NCBI RefSeq assembly: GCF_026013615.1
Contig: NZ_JAPDPI010000006.1
Coordinates: 1-64,000 of the forward strand
Direction: 5' to 3'
From: Plebeiibacterium marinum
Lineage (GTDB): Bacteria > Bacteroidota > Bacteroidia > Bacteroidales > Marinilabiliaceae
Length of the DNA stretch: 64,000 bases
The translations under genes were made by a program, and so were the position numbers. Position 1 is the stretch's first letter; every line of letters starts with the position of its first letter. This document shows, one piece after another, positions 9,621 to 19,189 of this stretch. Under the pieces are notes generated by a model. That model had not been told where the DNA came from. It did not search any database and saw only the letters and a program-made list of their open reading frames with translations.

Positions 9621-11084
9621 TTACTGAGGAATAACAACATAAACCCGAGTCCCTTTATTGACTTCACTTTCTATTGTTATGGTTCCCTGATGCTTGTCAA
9701 CAAACTCTTTACACATGATTAAACCAAGCCCGTTCCCCTTTTCTTTATCCGTTCCATAAGTTGAAGTATACTCTCCAATATAAAACACTTTATCTATATT
9801 TTCTTTTGAAATACCTACTCCGTAATCCTTTACTGAAATATGTATCTCATTTTTTAAACCATCTTTTCTTTCTTCCACCCCTACTTCAATACTCCCTTTT
9901 CTATATGAAAATTTTATTGCATTCGATAACAGATTTCGTATCACAGTAGATATCATATATTTGTCAGCGAATATTTCCTGATACTTTGTGAAATGGATCA
10001 CTATTTCCAGTTCCTTTGATTTTATATTCTGTTCCAGTATTTTAATGGTATCATGAATAGTCTCAGATAGGTTTATTACAGAGGGGTTAAATTCTATTGA
10101 ATTCCGCTGAACCCTTGACCATAGCAGCAGATCTTCCAATAAATGCAAGGCTCTGTCCAAACCTGTTGAGATATTTTTCAGGAACGATTTTAATTCTAAC
10201 TTGGAATACTCTTCAAACCTCTCACATACTAAATTTGCCAAAGAGGTAATAGACCAGATGGGAGATCTTAAATCGTGGGATATTAAGGACAAAAACTTGT
10301 CTTTTGTTGCAATGGCTAGTTTTAATGACTCTTCCGATTTTTTCAAGGCTTCTTCTTGTTTAATCCTTAATGTAATATTCCTTGCCAATGCTGTAGCTCC
10401 AATAATTTCGCCGTTATCATCTATTATGGGATTAAAAAAACTCTCGTAGTATTCTTTATCTTTTTGGCCGTATGCCCGGATATTTGAATGCGACTCTCCA
10501 TTCATAGCCATTTCATAATTTCTTTGGGCCGCTTTTCTATCCTCTTCATCTTTAATGCAATCTAATATATTATCCCCTATCCTAATATCCATGTTATAAG
10601 CATGCTTCATTACCTGACGGTGAGCAAAATTGAAATACATGTATTTAAAATCTTTATCAATGGACAGTAAGATGGTATCTTTTTGGCTTTCGATACTTGA
10701 TTGAAGCAGAATACTATACTTATGTAGTTTTATTTCATTTAATTTATTCCTGGTGATATCCCTGCCAAAACAGGTTACCCCGGTAACCAAATTGTCCGTC
10801 ATAATTGGCGACATGGAAACATGAACGTAGATTGTATTTTGTTCATCAACATCAAACGATTGTTCAAAACTATAACTTTTCCCACCCAATGCCCTGTCAT
10901 ATCTTCGTTTCCATACTTCTGAGATACCCTCAGGCAAAACTTTCAGGATGTTAACGCCTGATTTTAACTCAACACCAAATACATTATAAAAATCCGTTTT
11001 AAATGTGTCATTTAAATATATAATACAATAGCTCTTATCAACAGCCCATATACTATCCGAAGTATTTTCAATAATGTTTTCCAT
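9621..11084 (-). CDS. PAS-domain sensor histidine kinase
   Basis: A 487-residue kinase without membrane segments, so a cytoplasmic sensor. Two PAS domains occupy about residues 1-115 and 125-240; the first ends in GVTCFGRDITRNK and the second in GATALARNITLR. The dimerisation domain has the phosphoacceptor H270 in LISHDLRSP. The ATPase domain shows the N box (NLLSNAIKFS, about 384-393), the G1 box DYGVGI (420-425) and G2 GNGLGL (450-455). No receiver domain is attached and no response regulator gene is nearby. A second hybrid-free kinase lies immediately upstream on the same strand with a very similar C-terminal half, which suggests shared ancestry. Confidence 0.93.
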   Translation of the reverse strand: MENIIENTSDSIWAVDKSYCIIYLNDTFKTDFYNVFGVELKSGVNILKVLPEGISEVWKRRYDRALGGKSYSFEQSFDVDEQNTIYVHVSMSPIMTDNLVTGVTCFGRDITRNKLNEIKLHKYSILLQSSIESQKDTILLSIDKDFKYMYFNFAHRQVMKHAYNMDIRIGDNILDCIKDEEDRKAAQRNYEMAMNGESHSNIRAYGQKDKEYYESFFNPIIDDNGEIIGATALARNITLRIKQEEALKKSEESLKLAIATKDKFLSLISHDLRSPIWSITSLANLVCERFEEYSKLELKSFLKNISTGLDRALHLLEDLLLWSRVQRNSIEFNPSVINLSETIHDTIKILEQNIKSKELEIVIHFTKYQEIFADKYMISTVIRNLLSNAIKFSYRKGSIEVGVEERKDGLKNEIHISVKDYGVGISKENIDKVFYIGEYTSTYGTDKEKGNGLGLIMCKEFVDKHQGTITIESEVNKGTRVYVVIPQ

Positions 11085-11149
11085 TTCATTAACTTATACC
11101 GCATTAACAATGCATTTGGTATTGAAGTATAATGCCGATGGTTTAATGA

Positions 11150-11213
11150 TAACGTTACTGAAGAAATGATTTAACGCCTTAATCATTCATAAATCGGTAT
11201 TAAACTACCGATA
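11150..11213. promoter_or_regulatory. cluster of three dyad-symmetric sites between the two kinase genes
   Basis: TAACGTTA at 11150-11157, AATGATT-N9-AATCATT at 11166-11188 and ATCGGTA-N6-TACCGAT at 11194-11213 are all perfect dyads within 64 bases of the 200-base gap. They lie downstream of the 783-residue kinase gene and upstream of the 487-residue one, so they could be a terminator, operators, or both. Confidence 0.4.
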
Positions 11214-11288
11214 AAAGTTACAAAAAAAAGATTTGCAATACGAGTTTTTAACATATTTCAAATCATTAGTGTATTATTTCAAATTGGT

Positions 11289-13628
11289 TTAATTGAAAAA
11301 CGGGATAGATACCTCAAACTCACTCCCTTTATTAACCTGGCTGTTAACTATTATTTTGCCATCATGTTGATCTACAAATTCCTTACACAACAATAGCCCT
11401 AAGCCAGTTCCTTTTTCCTTATTGGTACCTGTTGTTGTATAGTTTCCGTTCAGTGTAAACAAGGTGCGCTGTATTTCTGCAGGAATCCCTACTCCTGTAT
11501 CCTTTACAATAATTTTTGCAACCTTTTGCTTACTGTGATTAGTTTCAATGAGAGATTTAACAGTGATTGAGCCTCCTTTGGGAGTGAATTTAATTGCATT
11601 AGACACCAGATTTAATATTATTGTATGTAACATATTTTTATCGGCGTTCAATGCCAGGTCATCCTGGGTGTCTGATACTAATTCAATATTCTTATTACCA
11701 GCAGTTTCTGATAACAATAATATTATATCATCAACCAATGACTTCATATTTATTTTTTCTGGATTAAATTTAACAAGCCCCGATTGCGATTGCGCCCATG
11801 TCAATAAGTTATCCAATAAATTATAGGTTTTAAGGGAACAATCCTGAATATACTGCAGATAGGTTTCTCTTTCTGTATGATCATAGCTTTTATGGTTTTC
11901 CAGCAGCAATTCAGTAAATCCTATCAGGCCATTAAAAGGACTTTTTAAATCGTGGGCAATAATAGAAAAAAACTTATCCTTTGTCTTATTCGCTTTTTCC
12001 AACTCCTGTGCAACAACCTGTATTTCTTCCTTTTGAGTTATGAGCTCTTCATTGGTATCTTCAATCTGCTTTTTTTGTTCGGCCAGCAAAAGATTTGCTT
12101 TACTTTTTTGAAGAAAACTGTGCAGTATAACCAACACCAGCACAAGCATCAACAAAACCCCTACCAGCAATGAGTTTCTAATCATTTTTTGGAGTTTTTC
12201 CTCTTCTGCACGTACTGCATCCTTTTTCTGCTGCTCTATTTTAAGTAATTCCTTTTCCTTTTCAAATTTATATTGGTATTCCAGGTTAGCTATGGACCTC
12301 ACGTTCTCTTCATTAAACAAACTGTCGCTCATATTTTTAAAAACAGTATATAAGTCATATGCTTCCTTATGCTTCCCCAATGCAGCCTTGCTTTTGGCCA
12401 ACAATTCAGCACTTTGCGCTATCAAGTCTATATTTCCTATATCATTAGCTAACACATAAGCTATCTGGCTATATTTTTGCGCATTTATATAATCATCCTG
12501 CTTTAAGTAGGTAAGCGATAAACCCACATAACTTTTCATTACGATCTGTTTGTTATCTATTGCCTTGCCAATGCTTAACGAATTATTATAAAACTTTACG
12601 GCTTCATTATATTTCTCCTGCAAGTTAAGGATCTCTCCTAAATCCTTATATGCATTGGCCAGACCTGTTTTATTGCCAATCTCAGTCTGTAAAACCAGTG
12701 CTTTTTGATGGTTTTCCCAGGCTTTATTATAATCACCTTTAGTTTTATATATGAGTCCCAAATACTCATAATTATAGGTGAGACCAGTTTTAAAACCAAT
12801 CTGTTCAGAATAATCTAGGCCCTTTTGGCAAAACGAAATTGCTTCATCATATTCTCCCTGAATATTTAAAATAAAAGCAACATTTGAAGCTGCTACAGCT
12901 GCATCTTTATAATTTTTCTGACTTTCGTCTATATGAAAGCTTTTTTGATAATACTCTAATGCTTTAGGATAATTTCCCATTACATTATGAACCACCCCAA
13001 GATTATTAAGGGCATAAGAAATTGACTGTTGGTGCTTTGTTGCCTTTGCCAACTCCAAGGCCTTCTCTTCATATTCAAGAGCCCGCGAAAAATCACCAAT
13101 ATCACAGTAATTAGTACCTAAATTGGCATAAGTATTACTTAGTGCTAAAGTATCATGTAATTCCTGATTTATTTCCAGGGCTTCATGTTTGTATTTCATC
13201 GCCCGTTCAACATCGCCCTGAAAATAATGGATATTCCCGATTTTAATCAAGGTCTTGGCTATACCCCTCTTATCATTGACTTTTTTAAAAATATCGAGAC
13301 TTTTATTGCCATATTCCAACACCTTATCAAAATCAGATATAATATAATGATAGCATGAAGCAAGAAACAAAGCCTCTGCCATACCAGAGGCATAATTTAA
13401 ACTATCCGCTATAACATATGCCCTGTTTATATATTCCAGTGAACTATCCGGATTTATATTTTGAACAGCACCTCCTAATTTATTTAGTAATTTTACTTTA
13501 TTGGTATCTACGCTGGTATGTTGCTGTATAATATTCCTCAGGCTATCGATATGAGTTGTTTGAGCAGTAAATTCAACTATATCAAAACAGAATAGAAAAA
13601 TGAAAATAAGAAGAAATTTATACCTCAT
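11289..13628 (-). CDS. TPR-domain sensor histidine kinase
   Basis: Reading from the ATG at 13628, the product is 779 residues: a signal peptide, then about ten tetratricopeptide repeats spanning roughly residues 60-440 with the A/G-x-Y-x-x-A-L-x-Y-x-x-K-A-L-x-I pattern, a coiled coil, one membrane segment (about 487-505), a second coiled coil, and a kinase core with the phosphoacceptor His in SIIAHDLKSP and ATPase boxes NLVSNAIKFT, DTGVGI and GTGLGL. The TPR part is therefore periplasmic and probably senses a protein or peptide partner. A longer reading starts at a TTG 12 bases upstream, but the ATG gives a better signal peptide. No receiver domain or response regulator is adjacent. Confidence 0.92.
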   Translation of the reverse strand: MRYKFLLIFIFLFCFDIVEFTAQTTHIDSLRNIIQQHTSVDTNKVKLLNKLGGAVQNINPDSSLEYINRAYVIADSLNYASGMAEALFLASCYHYIISDFDKVLEYGNKSLDIFKKVNDKRGIAKTLIKIGNIHYFQGDVERAMKYKHEALEINQELHDTLALSNTYANLGTNYCDIGDFSRALEYEEKALELAKATKHQQSISYALNNLGVVHNVMGNYPKALEYYQKSFHIDESQKNYKDAAVAASNVAFILNIQGEYDEAISFCQKGLDYSEQIGFKTGLTYNYEYLGLIYKTKGDYNKAWENHQKALVLQTEIGNKTGLANAYKDLGEILNLQEKYNEAVKFYNNSLSIGKAIDNKQIVMKSYVGLSLTYLKQDDYINAQKYSQIAYVLANDIGNIDLIAQSAELLAKSKAALGKHKEAYDLYTVFKNMSDSLFNEENVRSIANLEYQYKFEKEKELLKIEQQKKDAVRAEEEKLQKMIRNSLLVGVLLMLVLVLVILHSFLQKSKANLLLAEQKKQIEDTNEELITQKEEIQVVAQELEKANKTKDKFFSIIAHDLKSPFNGLIGFTELLLENHKSYDHTERETYLQYIQDCSLKTYNLLDNLLTWAQSQSGLVKFNPEKINMKSLVDDIILLLSETAGNKNIELVSDTQDDLALNADKNMLHTIILNLVSNAIKFTPKGGSITVKSLIETNHSKQKVAKIIVKDTGVGIPAEIQRTLFTLNGNYTTTGTNKEKGTGLGLLLCKEFVDQHDGKIIVNSQVNKGSEFEVSIPFFN

Positions 13629-13778
13629 ATCAAACCACAATATTATAAGATGGGATTCACAGTATCACAATGCTTATATTCAATAAGCGTAAAAATAATA
13701 ATTTAATCCTATTGACACCCCCGGTTGCCTTTGTTTATAATCAATATTTAATAGCTTTATGCCACAAAAGGAAATACC

Positions 13779-14471
13779 ATGCATTTTAAAACACAACTTG
13801 TCCGGGGAAAGCTGATTAAACGATATAAACGATTTTTATCTGATATAGAATTGGAAGATGGGAGTATCGTTATCGCTCATTGTACCAATTCGGGAAGTAT
13901 GAAAACGTGCATTGAAGAAGGGGCTCCAGTATACCTTACACCCCATAACGACCCCAAACGAAAAACAAAGTATACATGGGAGATGATATTTATTAATAAC
14001 CACTGGATAGGCATCAACACTTCTATACCGAATATTTTAGTATATGAAGCTGTCAGGGATAGGATAATTCCACAACTTAACCAATATACTACAGTAAAAA
14101 GAGAAGTAAAATACAAAGACAGCCGGTTTGATATTTATGCAGAAAACAATAACGAGAAGTGTTTTATTGAAGTTAAAAACGTCACACTTCGCAGCAATAA
14201 CAAAGCTACCTTTCCGGATGCCGTAACAACCAGGGGACAAAAGCATTTGCGCACATTAATTGAGGCAAAAAAAGCAGGATTCAGAGCTGTGATGTTCTAT
14301 GTAATCCAAAGGCAGGATATCGAGTCCTTTTCACCTGCAAAAGACATCGACCCGGTATATGCTGCCACACTAAAAGAAGCCTATGATAACGGAGTTGAAA
14401 TTATTCCGTACATAGCTGCAGTTTCACCAGAGAAAATTGAATTATTAAAAGAAGTAACCTTTCAAGTATAA
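13779..14471 (+). CDS. sfsA: SfsA family DNA/RNA nuclease-like protein
   Basis: A 230-residue SfsA protein, the family named from E. coli sugar fermentation stimulation. It shows the OB-like N-terminal region and the conserved segments HCTNSGSMKTC, IEVKNVTL and FPDAVTTRGQKHLRTL, the last two carrying the acidic and basic residues of the nuclease-like core. Length matches the family (about 230-240). The protein has been proposed to bind or cut nucleic acids; its cellular role remains unclear. It is divergent from the TPR kinase gene and convergent with the SNF2 helicase gene, with no operon partners. Confidence 0.93.
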   Translation: MHFKTQLVRGKLIKRYKRFLSDIELEDGSIVIAHCTNSGSMKTCIEEGAPVYLTPHNDPKRKTKYTWEMIFINNHWIGINTSIPNILVYEAVRDRIIPQLNQYTTVKREVKYKDSRFDIYAENNNEKCFIEVKNVTLRSNNKATFPDAVTTRGQKHLRTLIEAKKAGFRAVMFYVIQRQDIESFSPAKDIDPVYAATLKEAYDNGVEIIPYIAAVSPEKIELLKEVTFQV

Positions 14472-14618
14472 TAATAGATTGTTAGATTCGAAACAAAAGA
14501 CAAAAGGCTGATTTACAAAATATTTAACACCTGTATTTTACAATACTCAACTCATCTTTTCAACCTGCATAAAATCAATTTATCCAAAAAGCTGAACTGA
14601 GCATTGTATCAACAAAGG

Positions 14619-17600
14619 TTAACCAAAAAGGCTTTTTATATCATCAACTTCCAGTGTTTTCATAATGTTTTCATCGGTTTGCACTATATCACCTGCAATT
14701 TTTTTCTTTTTATTCTGAAGGTTAAGGATTTTTTCTTCAACCGTATCCTTACAAATCATTCTATAAGCAAACACCTTTTTATCTTGTCCAATCCTGTAAC
14801 AACGGTCTATAGCCTGGTTCTCAACAGCTGGATTCCACCATGGATCAACAATATACACATAGTCGGCAGCCGTCAGGTTCAGTCCTGTCCCCCCGGCTTT
14901 TAAGCTAATTAAAAACACCCTTAGCTCTTCATTGCTTTGGAAGTTTTCTACCGATTTTTCCCTTTGCGAAGGAGAACACTGTCCATCGAGGTATTCAAAA
15001 TCAATATTTCTTCGGCTCAATTCACTTTTAATCAAATCAAGCATTTTTACAAATTGGGAGAAAATAAGGATCTTATGTTTTGCTGTTTTTTCTGTTACAT
15101 GCTGAACTATTTCCTTGATCTTAACTGATTCGGAAGTATCAATTTTATCATCGCCCAACAGAACCGGCGAATCACAAATCTGACGAAGCCTGGTAAGAGC
15201 CTCCAACACCAACATTTTGGATTTTGCCATCCCTTCCTCTGCAATATTGCCCAACAGCCTGTTTCGGAATTCGTTTCTGTAGGCATTATACACCTTCCTT
15301 TGTTCCGAATCCATCTCACAATAAATTACATCTTCAGTTTTTGCTGGCAGTTCTTTGGCCACCTTCTCTTTGGTTCTTCTAAGAATAAATGGATTGATCA
15401 AACGCTGAAGTTCGGCGGCAATATTATCGTCCCCATCCTTATCAATCCTGTTCGAAAAGCTCTCTTTAAATGCGGTAACCCCACCAAAAAATCCCCTGTT
15501 TACAAAACTCATTTGTGCAAACAAATCAAAAGTGCTGTTTTCAATAGGGGTACCCGACAAGGCCAACCTGTTTTTTGCCTGTATCAAATTCACCGCTTTA
15601 AACCTTCTGGAAGCCGGGTTTTTAATGGCTTGCGATTCATCCAAAACAAGGTAATTAAACTTAAAATCCTTTAAAAACTCAATATCCCGAAGTAACACTC
15701 CATAGGTAGTAAACACCACATCAAATGCTCCAAAAACATCTGTATTCAAGGCTCTGCTTATTCCATAATGGTAAAAAGCCCTAAGCTCCGGTGAAAACTT
15801 TTCAATTTCCTTTTGCCAGTTAAACAGCAAGGTTGTTGGAACGATAATCAAGTTGGTAGTGTCATCCTTTTTTAATACATGCTGGAGAAAAGTAAGCACT
15901 TGTAATGTTTTTCCAAGCCCCATATCATCAGCCAAAATTCCTCCCCAGCCCATTTCATCAAGAAAATTTAACCAGTTTAATCCTTCCTTCTGATATGGAC
16001 GCAGGTCTGCCTTTATTTCAACAGGAACATCAGTATTTGATATTTCCTTAAACTGCAGAAGCCTGTTGCGCTTTTCTGATATTTCGTTAATTATTTCTGC
16101 ATCACTAATATCATCAAACAATTCATCAATAATTGAAAAGCGTAATTTAGAAACGGCCAATTTCCCGTCTTTTAGCTCTCCATGCCTAAAGTATTTCTCG
16201 AGTTTATGGAACCACTCTGTCGGCAACAAGCCCACTTTTCCATTATCCAGTTGAATATACTTTTGCTTGTTTAAAATCGCCTTCCTGATATCTTTTAAAC
16301 TAACCACATCATCTCCAAACGACACTTTCACATCCACTTCAAACCAGTCCTGACCACTTGCTACCGATGTAGTTACTTTTCCCTGATGCGGAGAATAGCG
16401 GAAATTTTTCAAATCTTTTAACCCATAAACCTCAATCTCCATATTTTGCATCTGGTCAAAAAACTTATAAAACCACATATCCTTACTAAAATCGTCATAG
16501 TGGAGATAAAAGACTTTTTCTTCTTTCTGCTCATCAAAATAAGGATGTAAAGAAGCAATGGAGTCTATAAAATCCTCTTCCAACTCAAAATTCCTTACAT
16601 ATTCCTTTATTTCCTCCCCGTTATGAATCAATACGTTTCCGGAATGGTTTAAGGCCACTGAAACTCCGTTATGGTATTCTACCTGGGGGGTTATAATCAG
16701 ATAATTATATTGCTCTGTCAGGTATATCTGTTTTGACCTGAAGTCTAGCTCAACAGTATTTACATCCAGACTCCAGTCTTCAAAATTTATTTCAAAATTC
16801 TTTGACAATGGCAAAACAACATCAGCAATAAACTTATTTTTATATTGTTTCACCATTTTAACCGGTTGCTCCCATGCTTCAACATGTTTAGCCACCGAAA
16901 AATTGGCAGGGATATGGATTAATCCATCCATATTGTAAACATGAAACTCTCGTTGTTTTTTTTCTATATGCAGGGGATCTATTTTTTTATCACCAATATT
17001 AACCTCTAAATCTACACCAACAAACTTTTCATTTTCATAGGTATAATACCTGGCCTCCGCCAGCTCTTCCGAAATCTTCACAGGCAACAAATCTGCTTTT
17101 CTAAGGCGGCTATCATCCGTTTCATGGGTATAAACAAACCGTTCCTTCGCCATCAGTAAAATCAACTTTTTGGTTAATGAAAACCTTCTCTTTTCAGACG
17201 AAGAATCTTCCTTTAACTTTGCAATCAGGTCGATAATATTTTGTTGGTTATCCGTTACTTTAACAAGCGTTTCAAACTCATCATACCTTTTAAAATGCGA
17301 CGTTAAATATCTCTGATCTTTTGATGTTTTAGCTGTAATAGCAAATATTTCAAGTTCTGAATCTTCAACAAAGTAGTATTCATCCAAAAAGCTATCCTGA
17401 TCTGCAGCACCATAATCAATCACAAAACCTAAAGCAAATTCATCTGATGCCTTGGGTATATTATCCAGCACCAACGTTTCCTCATTTAGTTTTTCAACAA
17501 AATTCACAAACGAAACTTCATTTAAGGATTGTATTGGAATCAAGCCTTTCTGATCAGGCCGTGACGAAATATCCAGACCTCTTTCCGGAACAAATACATG

Positions 17601-18359
17601 CTGAAAATAAACAGAAAAATCATCATCCTCACTAAACCCATATCTGATTAGGGTTTCTTTCTCAATATCTTTCAGCCCCTTATTAAAGATCACATCCAAT
17701 AAGTCGGGCGTATTGGATTCTGCTATTGCCATCAGGGCAAATGTTTCCAGCTTATTTAATCTGGGCGTACCCGAACCTGTTGCCGAAGAAATATATACTT
17801 CATCATTCCTAAACCTGATATATACCACATCCACATTAAAATTATCATCCCTGATTTCAAACAGAACCTGATTAGCCTCTATTTTAACATCTTCAATTTT
17901 AATTCCTTTATATGAATGTTTCAGGTTGTTTAAAATACTATAAGAAGAGTATTTGTTGATAACATCTGAATCGATAAACTTATAATCTTCAATTCTGAAT
18001 CCCAAGGCAGTACGCTGAACCCTATTAGATAACATTTCACCCTGAACTGCCTGAGGCAAAGCATCATCTCCTGCATCCGTCACATATAACAACGAAGCCA
18101 CAGAATGCTTACATATGGTTCCCCATTCAAACGGGCAAGTACATTTGATGCTTATATCCCCTTTGTTTAAATCCTTAATGATAACAGAGTATTTTTGCGA
18201 ACCCTGAACAGAAAAGTGCCATGCATCAGAAGCATCACTTTTGTAGGTAAGCGTTACTGCGCCATCATTATATAAATCCTTCCCTTTGTTAATTACTTTC
18301 TCAGAAGCCCTGTATTTGATGAATCGCTCTATATAATCTTTCTTGCTATGCTCAGGCAT
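14619..18359 (-). CDS. SWIM zinc-finger SNF2-type helicase/ATPase
   Basis: A 1246-residue protein read from the ATG at 18359; AAGGAAC lies just before this start, and an in-frame upstream start 45 bases earlier lacks such a site. An N-terminal SWIM finger has C73, C75, C83 and H85 (CTC-x7-CKH). A long middle region (about 110-760) is of the bacterial SNF2 N-terminal type. The C-terminal SNF2 ATPase has motif I DDMGLGKT (about 810), a DESQ box (about 906), motif III LALSGTPIEN, and the helicase C-terminal domain with motif V GGTGLNLTAAD and motif VI QAIDRCYRIGQ. Such proteins translocate on double-stranded DNA, but this subfamily's substrate is unknown. It is isolated, with no restriction or defence genes next to it. 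Confidence 0.92.
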   Translation of the reverse strand: MPEHSKKDYIERFIKYRASEKVINKGKDLYNDGAVTLTYKSDASDAWHFSVQGSQKYSVIIKDLNKGDISIKCTCPFEWGTICKHSVASLLYVTDAGDDALPQAVQGEMLSNRVQRTALGFRIEDYKFIDSDVINKYSSYSILNNLKHSYKGIKIEDVKIEANQVLFEIRDDNFNVDVVYIRFRNDEVYISSATGSGTPRLNKLETFALMAIAESNTPDLLDVIFNKGLKDIEKETLIRYGFSEDDDFSVYFQHVFVPERGLDISSRPDQKGLIPIQSLNEVSFVNFVEKLNEETLVLDNIPKASDEFALGFVIDYGAADQDSFLDEYYFVEDSELEIFAITAKTSKDQRYLTSHFKRYDEFETLVKVTDNQQNIIDLIAKLKEDSSSEKRRFSLTKKLILLMAKERFVYTHETDDSRLRKADLLPVKISEELAEARYYTYENEKFVGVDLEVNIGDKKIDPLHIEKKQREFHVYNMDGLIHIPANFSVAKHVEAWEQPVKMVKQYKNKFIADVVLPLSKNFEINFEDWSLDVNTVELDFRSKQIYLTEQYNYLIITPQVEYHNGVSVALNHSGNVLIHNGEEIKEYVRNFELEEDFIDSIASLHPYFDEQKEEKVFYLHYDDFSKDMWFYKFFDQMQNMEIEVYGLKDLKNFRYSPHQGKVTTSVASGQDWFEVDVKVSFGDDVVSLKDIRKAILNKQKYIQLDNGKVGLLPTEWFHKLEKYFRHGELKDGKLAVSKLRFSIIDELFDDISDAEIINEISEKRNRLLQFKEISNTDVPVEIKADLRPYQKEGLNWLNFLDEMGWGGILADDMGLGKTLQVLTFLQHVLKKDDTTNLIIVPTTLLFNWQKEIEKFSPELRAFYHYGISRALNTDVFGAFDVVFTTYGVLLRDIEFLKDFKFNYLVLDESQAIKNPASRRFKAVNLIQAKNRLALSGTPIENSTFDLFAQMSFVNRGFFGGVTAFKESFSNRIDKDGDDNIAAELQRLINPFILRRTKEKVAKELPAKTEDVIYCEMDSEQRKVYNAYRNEFRNRLLGNIAEEGMAKSKMLVLEALTRLRQICDSPVLLGDDKIDTSESVKIKEIVQHVTEKTAKHKILIFSQFVKMLDLIKSELSRRNIDFEYLDGQCSPSQREKSVENFQSNEELRVFLISLKAGGTGLNLTAADYVYIVDPWWNPAVENQAIDRCYRIGQDKKVFAYRMICKDTVEEKILNLQNKKKKIAGDIVQTDENIMKTLEVDDIKSLFG

Positions 18360-18540
18360 ATTGGTTCCTTTTTTCAAAATAGTTTGCAAAGATACAAAGA
18401 GCATCCGGGATGGGAAATATTTTTATCGAAAGTTATTACAAAGCTTGTACATTCCAGAATCGAAAAAAGGGATACCCCAAAAGTTAAACTCTATAACAGA
18501 AACTTTTGAAGCACCCCATTTTCTTTTTTTGAACCTATTT

Positions 18541-18713
18541 TGTACTGGCAAGAAAACTCGATTTTATCCCAACCCGCACCCTCCAACTCTCCTGAACAAA
18601 AGTTCGGGACAGGCTCTAAAGGGGAAGTTACTGCTGCACAGCACACTGGAACTCACCCCCTTTAGGGGAATCAAAGGGGTGACCGTAGGAATCATGAGTT
18701 TTCTTGCAGGAAC
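18541..18713. mobile_element. MITE-like inverted-repeat element, copy 2
   Basis: This 173-bp element has the same ends as that at 7732-7873: ACTGGCAAGAAAACTC at the left (from 18544) and GAGTTTTCTTGCAGGAAC at 18696-18713. Its 38-base core at 18590-18627 is the reverse complement of the copy-1 core with about four mismatches, and keeps a hairpin (TCCTGAAC / GTTCGGGA). The outer left flank (GAAAACTCGATTTTAT) is in the same orientation in both copies, so only the core is inverted. It lies between the thioesterase gene's end and the helicase gene's start. Confidence 0.7.
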
Positions 18714-18757
18714 TAATTTGCATAACCAGCTACTAATTACGAAAGAGGATCTTTCTA

Positions 18758-19186
18758 TCAACAAGCTGTAACCTCTCTTTTTTGAGCTACGTTTTTAAGT
18801 GCAGTTGCAATCTCTTCCGAAACACCTAATTTCCCATCTATCAATGATGTTGAGGTGATCACTCCCTTTAAACAAACTTTTCCATCAGACAATCGATAAA
18901 TATCCTGGTAAAAAACATACTTGATTCCCTGATGCTCCGCCCTTAAACGAACCACAAAATTATCGTTGCTCTGCAAAGGAGTTTTATATTGCAAATCGGC
19001 CCTTGCAACAACTGCTACCACACCCTTATCATATAATTCCTTAAAATTCAAACCTATTTCATTTAAAAACTCGTGGCGGGTATGTTCTAAATAGTTCTGG
19101 TATACTGAATTATTAACGATCCCCTGAATATCGCATTCATAATCCCTCACTTTAAACTCCAGTTCAAAATCATATTGTTGAGCCAT
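18758..19186 (-). CDS. YbgC/FadM-type acyl-CoA thioesterase
   Basis: A 142-residue hotdog-fold protein. The N-terminal motif DYECDIQGIVNNSVYQNYLE has the layout of the 4-hydroxybenzoyl-CoA thioesterase family, with the catalytic-type aspartate at D19 followed by G22 and the conserved Tyr and Arg (HTRHEFL). It should hydrolyse acyl-CoA thioesters in the cytoplasm; the chain-length preference cannot be told from sequence. It is three bases downstream of the threonine aldolase gene on the same strand, so the two are probably co-transcribed, though no shared pathway is evident. It could equally be annotated as a Tol-Pal-associated YbgC-like enzyme, but tol genes are absent here. Confidence 0.88.
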   Translation of the reverse strand: MAQQYDFELEFKVRDYECDIQGIVNNSVYQNYLEHTRHEFLNEIGLNFKELYDKGVVAVVARADLQYKTPLQSNDNFVVRLRAEHQGIKYVFYQDIYRLSDGKVCLKGVITSTSLIDGKLGVSEEIATALKNVAQKREVTAC

Positions 19187-19189
19187 TTC

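Noticed and set aside
18343-18771. 142-codon open frame on the plus strand
   Set aside because: It reads across the MITE-like element and antisense to helicase and thioesterase genes; no protein features.
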